A stretch of DNA of 24,459 nt. Source: a virus. The translations under genes were made by a program, and so were the position numbers. The DNA is taken from positions 1 through 24,459 of IMG/VR virus record IMGVR_UViG_3300043431_000067, one strand, 5' to 3'. The notes beneath the pieces were generated by a model. It had not been told where the DNA came from, did no database searches, and saw only the letters and a list, made by a program, of their open reading frames with translations. Every line of letters starts with the position of its first letter. The first letter of the stretch is position 1. Shown here piece by piece: positions 21,550 to 24,459 of this stretch.

Positions 21550-22533
21550 TTAGTAAGCGGTAGAGGTGGTGATGATAGCGCCAAGGGTATCAACACGTTG
21601 GGCACCGAAGCCAAAGCGAGAGGTCACTTGGAACTTATTCGCTCTTACTTCGCTATCACGCCAACCCTCAGTCTTCGGCTGTCTCCGCCAAGCATGCATC
21701 ACAGGCTTAGACTGGTCATCTGCCACCGACATGAACAGGTTCACAACGTCACCGATTTGAGCAGTTTCAGAAGTCAGACCATAGCTGGAGGCATTCAGAG
21801 CTTCCGTTGCAGTCTTCAGCGGCAGGAAGTTACTGGTATAGACATCGAAGCCCATGATGTTACGAACGAAACGGTGACTAGAAGCAAAACCAGAGGTCAT
21901 CAGACCCTCAAACTGAGGATTGTAAGACACAGAGGTAGTGTTCAAAATCAGACCATTAATCGTAGCTTCCACGATGGGGTCAACAATGGCGATACGGCCA
22001 GCTTGGGGCACGTTAGCTTTATCGAAAGATAGTTTCATGGCAATGAAGTCAGCCAGAGTAATCTTCCGGACGTTACCAGCGGTAGAGCCAACCCAACGGT
22101 GAGGCCGACCATTAACGAGGTTAATGTTGGCATTCGTTTGAGCAGCATTACCAGCAGAGAGGAACTTGGTTTCAAAATACTCACCAAGCGCACGGGTAGA
22201 TTCCTGAGCCCGCATAGCCATCAGCGTATCAACTTGATCGCCATCCTCATACAGATCGTCAGAGACTTTCCAAGCATCACCAACATAATCAGTAATGGTG
22301 AGGTTGACAACGCCAGTGTCAATCGGATTGTAAATCAGAGGCACATCTTCATCTGCATCTTGCAGGGTGACAGTACCCACGGTCTTGATGTTCAGGGTGG
22401 TGCCAGAACCGAAGTCGCTTACGTCCCGATAAAAACTCTCAGGCAGAAGGACATCGTCCATATTCTCCAAGATAAACTTGGAGTACTTTTGCGCCTCAAT
22501 AAAGGCACCAGTGTTAGTAGTCAGTTGAGACAT
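21550..22533 (-). CDS. Major capsid protein (T7 gp10-like, HK97 fold, 327 aa)
   Basis: Forms the icosahedral shell. The N-terminal helix FIEAQKYSKFILENMDDVLLPESFYRDV, then a TVTLQDADEDVPLIY segment, the spine-like helix QVDTLMAMRAQESTRALGEYFETKFL (about 103-126), and the C-terminal AWRRQPKTEGWRDSEVRANKFQVTSRFGFGAQR are typical of podovirus HK97-fold capsid proteins. The gene sits right after the scaffold gene, with TAAGGAGTAATAA before the ATG, one of the best ribosome sites in the late block. Length is close to T7 gp10A (345). Confidence 0.93.
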   Translation of the reverse strand: MSQLTTNTGAFIEAQKYSKFILENMDDVLLPESFYRDVSDFGSGTTLNIKTVGTVTLQDADEDVPLIYNPIDTGVVNLTITDYVGDAWKVSDDLYEDGDQVDTLMAMRAQESTRALGEYFETKFLSAGNAAQTNANINLVNGRPHRWVGSTAGNVRKITLADFIAMKLSFDKANVPQAGRIAIVDPIVEATINGLILNTTSVSYNPQFEGLMTSGFASSHRFVRNIMGFDVYTSNFLPLKTATEALNASSYGLTSETAQIGDVVNLFMSVADDQSKPVMHAWRRQPKTEGWRDSEVRANKFQVTSRFGFGAQRVDTLGAIITTSTAY

Positions 22534-22536
22534 TTA

Positions 22537-23220
22537 TTACTCCTTAATTCCCAAGTCTTGTTTAACCAATTCGCCAGCATTTCTCCAAGCACTTACAAGT
22601 TCCTTGGTAGAAGCACCAACGGGCTTTACTTTTACACTGAGAGCTTGTCCCTGGTTCTGCATGGTCGTAGTGTTAACGCTACTGGAAGTCTTGCCAGGAG
22701 TGAAGCTTTTAGCTTCCAGTCCTGCCAACCTGAATACAGCTTGGGGGCTTGTCGCAGCCAGCTTATTCAAAGCTTCCAGAGGAACACCCGTCTCTTGTGC
22801 AAGCAGTTTATACTGCTCCGGGCCTTTCTCTCCAAACTTACTATTGAAAGCATTCACTACAGTGTTGATGTTGTTCTGAGCTGCTTTCTGGGCTTCCTTG
22901 GCCGACAGGGCATTCTCGACAACTTTAGTGAGGGCTTCCATATCCAGGGGAGCAGCTTTATTCTCTGGCATCCCTTGGGTCTTAAATTCTTCCAGAAGTT
23001 CTTCGGCAGCTTTACGCTTTGCCAGCTCTTCCCTTGCTTGCTTCATCTCTTCCTCAAGTTTCTGAATGTGAGATTGAGCATGGGGGATACTCTTCAATGC
23101 ATCCTCTACCGTTTGATACTTCTTTCCTTCTCCCACAAATTCTGCAAGTTCGGTCGGAATTGCATTTTGCTGGGTTTCTACTACATCAGGGGTCGCCTGA
23201 TCAAAAATCGTTTCACTCAA
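22537..23220 (-). CDS. Capsid scaffolding protein (gp9-like, 227 aa)
   Basis: Acidic N-terminus, FVGEGKKYQTVEDALKSIPHAQSHIQKLEEEMKQAREELAKRKAAEELL (about 28-77) as a long coiled coil, and a basic C-terminal helix (STKELVSAWRNAGELVKQDLG) that would contact the capsid protein. This is the standard scaffold design, and the gene precedes the major capsid gene by 3 nt. The start is TTG 23220: AAGGAG lies 6 nt upstream and the first internal Met is only at about residue 59, after the conserved region begins, so no ATG start is possible. Confidence 0.9.
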   Translation of the reverse strand: MSETIFDQATPDVVETQQNAIPTELAEFVGEGKKYQTVEDALKSIPHAQSHIQKLEEEMKQAREELAKRKAAEELLEEFKTQGMPENKAAPLDMEALTKVVENALSAKEAQKAAQNNINTVVNAFNSKFGEKGPEQYKLLAQETGVPLEALNKLAATSPQAVFRLAGLEAKSFTPGKTSSSVNTTTMQNQGQALSVKVKPVGASTKELVSAWRNAGELVKQDLGIKE

Positions 23221-23443
23221 TTACTTCTCCTTGGTCAGGAAGAAAATCAACTACTTTAGAAAAAGCTTTCAACATACCTAGCTTGAAAGCCAGAAACTCT
23301 GCCCAGGATTTTGTAAAATTCTCCTGGTTGTACATTTCTCTAATTATTAGATTCTCTTGCTCTTTCAAATATTCTACAAGGATAAGAATAACTTCTTCTT
23401 TTTTCAATTCCTTGTAGATGTTACTCTTTAATGTTTTAATCAT
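23213..23443 (-). CDS. Small helical protein upstream of scaffold (76 aa)
   Basis: Unrecognised function. Wholly helical and charged, with a hydrophobic C-terminal helix (WAEFLAFKLGMLKAFSKVVDFL). It lies where many T7-like phages keep a small gene between portal and scaffold. The ribosome site is weak (AGAAG before the ATG). Its stop overlaps the scaffold's TTG start by 8 nt, so it may control scaffold synthesis by coupling. It is the first late gene after the interrupting antisense endonuclease gene. Confidence 0.65.
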   Translation of the reverse strand: MIKTLKSNIYKELKKEEVILILVEYLKEQENLIIREMYNQENFTKSWAEFLAFKLGMLKAFSKVVDFLPDQGEVIE

Positions 23444-23469
23444 AACTTCTATATTACACTATATGAGGC

Positions 23470-23498
23470 TTGACTTGCAAGTTTCGATAGGTTATAAT
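23470..23498 (+). promoter_or_regulatory. Sigma-70 promoter for the antisense HNH gene
   Basis: TTGACT (23470-23475) and TATAAT (23493-23498) are separated by exactly 17 nt; five of six and six of six positions match the sigma-70 consensus. Transcription would start near 23505 and reach the endonuclease ATG at 23530. A perfect 10-bp palindrome ACTTGCAAGT (23473-23482) overlaps the -35 and could be an operator. The gene can therefore be read by host RNA polymerase independently of the late operon. Confidence 0.8.
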
Positions 23499-23529
23499 AT
23501 CTGTATTATGTCTAGTGAGGAGTTTTTCC

Positions 23530-24063
23530 ATGTTTGTTCCCAGTATTGATTGGAAAGAAGAAATCTCTAATATTCTTTCTCTTGGTTCACAAGATAAGAC
23601 ACTAAGAGAAATTGGTGAATACTATGGCGTATCAAGACAAAGGATTAAACAGGTTTGTCAGAGGTATGGTATTCTTCCTACGGCTATCGGTAAAGGTGCA
23701 AAAAGGGCAAAAAGAGAAGCAGCTTTTAAGCAGAAGTGGGGAGATAAGAATGATTCTTCTCTTTACGGTATTCAAAGGTCAAAATATAGAACAAAGAAAG
23801 CTAATGCCAAACGTCTTGGTATTCCCTTTACAGTTGCTTTTGGTGACCTTTCCTGGCCGGTCTATTGCCCTATTCTAGGACTAGAGATAGACTACTTTGC
23901 AGAGAATAGGTTAGAAAATAGTTGTACCTTCGATAGAAAAAATCCAAAAGAAGGTTACACGCCAGAAAATACTTTTATTATCTCCTGGCGGGCCAACCGT
24001 ATTAAAAATGATGGAACTGCTAGAGAGCATCAACTCATTATGGAGTGGATGTCAACCCCCTAG
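23530..24063 (+). CDS. Free-standing HTH-HNH homing-type endonuclease (177 aa)
   Basis: The N-terminal helix-turn-helix KTLREIGEYYGVSRQRIKQVCQRYGI (about 23-48) resembles sigma-factor region 4-type DNA binding. A basic linker follows. The C-terminal nuclease part reads YCPILGLEIDYF, SCTFDRKNPKEGYTPENTFIISWRANRIKNDGT (about 111-163), an HNH-like module with Asp-Arg after a strand and Asn residues in the ViSwrAN turn, common in phage mobile endonucleases. GTG 23515 is in frame but ATG 23530 has AGGAG 7 nt upstream. It runs against the surrounding late operon and its stop overlaps the portal stop by 12 nt, the mark of an inserted selfish gene. Confidence 0.8.
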   Translation: MFVPSIDWKEEISNILSLGSQDKTLREIGEYYGVSRQRIKQVCQRYGILPTAIGKGAKRAKREAAFKQKWGDKNDSSLYGIQRSKYRTKKANAKRLGIPFTVAFGDLSWPVYCPILGLEIDYFAENRLENSCTFDRKNPKEGYTPENTFIISWRANRIKNDGTAREHQLIMEWMSTP

Positions 24064-24459
24064 CATAGTTTCCTCAACAGGGGTAGCTGCTTCCACATCC
24101 AAGTTCTGTTGACTTTGCTGTGCAAGTCGTTGAGTCTCAGCTTGTTCAAACACTGCAATGTTGTCAGCAATGAAGTCAAACTGTTCAAAGCCCATAACAT
24201 CCTCGACCATTTGAGCTAGTTTCTTACTACTAATGTGAGGAGCAATAAGCTGCCCAACAGGGCTATTAAAGATGCCAGTGAGGTTCTGTACCAATTGGGC
24301 TCTCGTTGCATAGTGTCTAGCCCCAACAGGACGAAGCTTACCAGTAGCCGTAATATCTTCTTTCGTAATAGTAAGGAAATCTGCTACACCCAAGTCATCA
24401 TCCATAACTCGAATGACATCATTCCCATCCATATTACGCCTAGCCAGTTCTAGCATATT
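24052..24459 (-). CDS. Portal (head-to-tail connector, gp8-like), C-terminal part
   Basis: The frame is open to the right window edge, so the N-terminal part is missing. The visible 136 residues include VIRVMDDDLGVADFLTITKEDITATGKLRPVGARHYATRAQLVQNLTGIF and a Gln/Ala-rich tail, as in the C-terminal wing and crown of T7-like portal proteins. The 'GARHYATRAQLVQNL' block is typical. It lies at the head of portal-scaffold-capsid order as in T7. A Met at the very edge is internal, not the start. The stop overlaps the convergent endonuclease stop. Confidence 0.88.
   Translation of the reverse strand, partial: NMLELARRNMDGNDVIRVMDDDLGVADFLTITKEDITATGKLRPVGARHYATRAQLVQNLTGIFNSPVGQLIAPHISSKKLAQMVEDVMGFEQFDFIADNIAVFEQAETQRLAQQSQQNLDVEAATPVEETMLGG

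Noticed and set aside
20880-21563. + strand open frame (about 227 codons) opposite the decoration-like and head-fibre-like genes
   Set aside because: Ser/Thr/Arg-rich antisense shadow crossing the minus-strand terminator; no supporting features.
22099-23259. Long + strand open frame (about 386 codons) antisense to scaffold and capsid genes
   Set aside because: The minus strand carries clear scaffold and capsid proteins here; the antisense product has low-complexity Phe/Leu/Ser/Arg composition, no motif and no ribosome site.
1-24459. CRISPR arrays, tRNA genes, integrase, attachment sites, insertion sequences, phage RNA polymerase, terminase
   Set aside because: Looked for and not seen; the compact overlapping genes leave little non-coding room, and no such protein motif appears in any frame.

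Overview
The window is part of a T7-like podovirus genome. It holds two convergent gene blocks that meet at about 6.75 kb. Positions 1-6720 (+ strand) are tightly packed early/middle genes for DNA and nucleotide metabolism and host interaction. Positions 6772-24459 (- strand) are the virion and lysis genes. Gene overlaps (ATGA, TAATG, TGATG) are nearly continuous, the sequence looks A+T-rich, and no stretch of 300 bases lacks a gene; the longest gap is about 86 bp at 23444-23529. No phage RNA polymerase, DNA polymerase or terminase lies in the window, and I saw no tRNA, CRISPR array or integrase. The host cannot be determined. A near-consensus sigma-70 promoter, Shine-Dalgarno sites and a T7-type tail suggest a Gram-negative bacterium.

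Early block (+): small unknown proteins, a T7 gp6-like 5'-3' exonuclease, an HNH nuclease, a metallophosphoesterase, an endonuclease VII-like resolvase, a CX5R (tyrosine-phosphatase-like) protein, a MazG-like small protein, a GTG-started adenosylcobalamin-dependent (class II) ribonucleotide reductase, a 35-residue Cys-rich DUF1289-like protein, a SLOG-fold (DUF2493-like) protein, and a DUF2829/Tad2 protein. The last three form a terminal cluster. Tad2 proteins are established anti-Thoeris sponges for gcADPR signals, so the neighbouring SLOG protein is a candidate counter-defence gene. A strong terminator (6728-6763) ends the block.

Late block (-), in transcription order from the right edge: portal C-terminus (partial), a small helical protein, scaffold (TTG start), major capsid protein, decoration-like protein, terminator, head-fibre-like protein, tail tube A (gp11-like), a 66-residue protein, tail nozzle B (gp12-like, unusually short), tail-fibre adaptor-like protein, LamG-like lectin protein, another tail structural protein, a gp13/GNAT-like protein, gp14-like, a 1469-residue and an 851-residue ejection protein, two unknown proteins, an M15-type endolysin, DUF1353, and a holin-like membrane protein. 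A free-standing HTH-HNH endonuclease gene sits on the opposite strand between portal and scaffold, with its own sigma-70 promoter.

The most unusual points are the Tad2-SLOG-DUF1289 cluster, a 15-codon remnant of a second endolysin C-terminus wedged before the holin, the antisense homing-endonuclease insertion, the short nozzle protein, and several micro-genes of 15-50 codons fixed in place by stop/start overlaps.
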